A DNA stretch of 40,464 bases, taken from the NCBI GenBank assembly GCA_946185285.1, contig CAMHIS010000018.1, positions 1 to 40,464 on the forward strand, read 5' to 3'. This document shows, piece after piece, positions 39,699 to 40,464 of this stretch. The stretch's first letter is position 1, and each line of letters begins with the position of its first letter. Source of the DNA: an uncultured Prevotellaceae bacterium (lineage in GTDB: Bacteria; Bacteroidota; Bacteroidia; Bacteroidales; Bacteroidaceae). The position numbers were made by a program, and so were the translations under genes. A model generated the notes under the pieces. The model searched no databases, was not told the DNA's origin, and worked only from the letters and a program-made list of their open reading frames with translations.

Positions 39699-40464
39699 AT
39701 GGCAAAGTTCATAAACCCGTTCACGGACATCGGCTTCAAGCGCATCTTCGGACAGGAGATTTCGAAACCCGTCCTCCTCGCCTTCCTCAACTCGCTGTTG
39801 GAGGGTGAGCACCACATCAGTGACCTACAGCTCCTCGACAAGGAGCAGTTGGGAGATTCAATGGATGACAGGTCGCTCATTTATGACATCTTTTGTGAGG
39901 TGGAAGGTGGCAAGCACATAATCGTTGAGATGCAGAACAAGAGTCAGCCGTTTTTCAAAGAGCGTAGTATCTACTATTTGTCACGCTCAATATCCCGCCA
40001 GGGTGAACCAGGCGACAAATGGCACTATAAAGACCTGAAAGCTGTCTACCTGATAGCCTTCCTAAACTTCAAGCTTGGCAATGAATCGGATGACTTCCGC
40101 ATAGACGTGGGGCTAATGGACATGAAACGGAAGAAGCTTTTCAGCGACAAACAGCGACTCATCTACCTGCAATTGCCGTTGTTTACCAAGGAAGTGGACG
40201 ATTGTGAGACAATTTTTGACAAAATCATTTACGTATTGAAGCACATGGATGTATTGAATAGAATGCCGTGGCTGGCACAGGAGGCAGTGTTCCAGCGTCT
40301 GGCAAGCATAGCTGACGTTGCCTCCCTGAGCAAGCAGGAGCGGCAGGCCTACGACGAGGATCTGCGCAAGTACCGCGACACCGTCGCCGTCATGGAGGGC
40401 CAATATCTCGAAGGACGGGCTGAAGGACGGGCTGAAGGACGGGCTGAAGGACGGGCTGAAGGAC
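39699..40464 (+). CDS. Rpn/PD-(D/E)XK nuclease family protein, incomplete at window end
   Basis: The frame opens at ATG 39699 and is still open at the last base, giving 255 residues so far. The start MAKFINPFTDIGFKRIFGQE and the block SLIYDIFCEVEGGKHIIVEMQNKSQ are typical of the Rpn/YhgA-like PD-(D/E)XK family (PDDEXK_2), with Asp63, Glu77 and Gln79 as the D...ExQ catalytic set; FKERSIYYLSRSISRQ follows as usual. Family members are often labelled transposases but act as DNA nucleases that promote recombination. The C-terminus enters EGRA repeats (LEGRAEGRAEGRA), a coiled-coil tail usual in this family, coded here by a perfect 12-bp repeat. Confidence 0.88.
   Translation, partial: MAKFINPFTDIGFKRIFGQEISKPVLLAFLNSLLEGEHHISDLQLLDKEQLGDSMDDRSLIYDIFCEVEGGKHIIVEMQNKSQPFFKERSIYYLSRSISRQGEPGDKWHYKDLKAVYLIAFLNFKLGNESDDFRIDVGLMDMKRKKLFSDKQRLIYLQLPLFTKEVDDCETIFDKIIYVLKHMDVLNRMPWLAQEAVFQRLASIADVASLSKQERQAYDEDLRKYRDTVAVMEGQYLEGRAEGRAEGRAEGRAEG
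40410..40464. repeat. 12-bp tandem repeat coding EGRA units
   Basis: GAAGGACGGGCT is repeated perfectly 4.6 times up to the window end. Each unit adds Glu-Gly-Arg-Ala to the nuclease tail. Copy number is expected to vary without breaking the frame. Confidence 0.95.

Overview
The window looks like chromosome of a Bacteroidales bacterium, most likely a Prevotella/Segatella-type gut or rumen species. Three things point there. Promoters follow the Bacteroidetes pattern TTTG - 19 to 21 nt - TAnnTTTG. Many secreted proteins end in the short Prevotella-style tail (YDLxGR..., GLYIVNGKKVIK-like), and one carries a typical type IX secretion (T9SS) sorting domain. The glycan-degrading families are those expected of a plant-cell-wall degrader. 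There are no rRNA or tRNA genes and no SusC/SusD pair.

Layout. (1) 1-10.1 kb: carbohydrate genes. A tandem-domain esterase diverges from a GH51 arabinofuranosidase + CE1-like esterase operon. That operon converges on a leftward operon of a type-B carboxylesterase and a GH95 enzyme, joined by a twelve-unit heptanucleotide repeat. (2) 10.1-13.5 kb: an accessory patch with a VirE-like gene remnant, two copies of a 126-bp MITE-like element, an orphan CdiA-CT-like nuclease gene, two candidate structured RNAs with good promoters, one hypothetical gene with an in-frame palindromic insertion, and two lipoproteins. (3) 13.5-23.6 kb: a polymorphic-toxin locus read leftward: DUF3244-like secreted protein, S74-chaperone/T9SS protein, small YD-motif protein, 2004-aa SpvB/FG-GAP/RHS toxin, and an Imm40-like immunity gene. 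It is preceded by a TPR-HTH membrane regulator broken by one amber codon. (4) 23.6-24.4 kb: a retropepsin-like protease and a small partner. (5) 24.4-32.8 kb: a tight four-gene operon GH98 - GH97 - GH43 - CE1-like esterase. (6) 32.9-39.5 kb: two large secreted binding-type proteins whose promoters share an unusual operator, a VapBC pair whose toxin is destroyed by a 111-bp palindromic element, and a small acidic-tailed peptide. (7) 39.7 kb to the end: an incomplete Rpn/PD-(D/E)XK nuclease gene running off the window inside a 12-bp repeat.

Function. GH98, GH97, GH95, GH43, GH51 and several esterases together resemble the toolkit used on heavily decorated (corn-bran-like) glucuronoarabinoxylan: esterases strip acyl groups, GH95/GH97/GH43/GH51 remove galactose, arabinose or xylose side groups, and GH98 cuts the backbone. 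Four of the secreted proteins share an undescribed ~150-residue beta-rich module next to their C-terminal tail. The toxin locus is probably used against neighbouring cells. The most unusual signals are the two candidate RNAs, the shared TGAGACA/TTTATA operator, the palindromic element that places a -33 box beside existing -7 boxes, and the terminator hidden in the antisense of the GH95 C-terminal tail.
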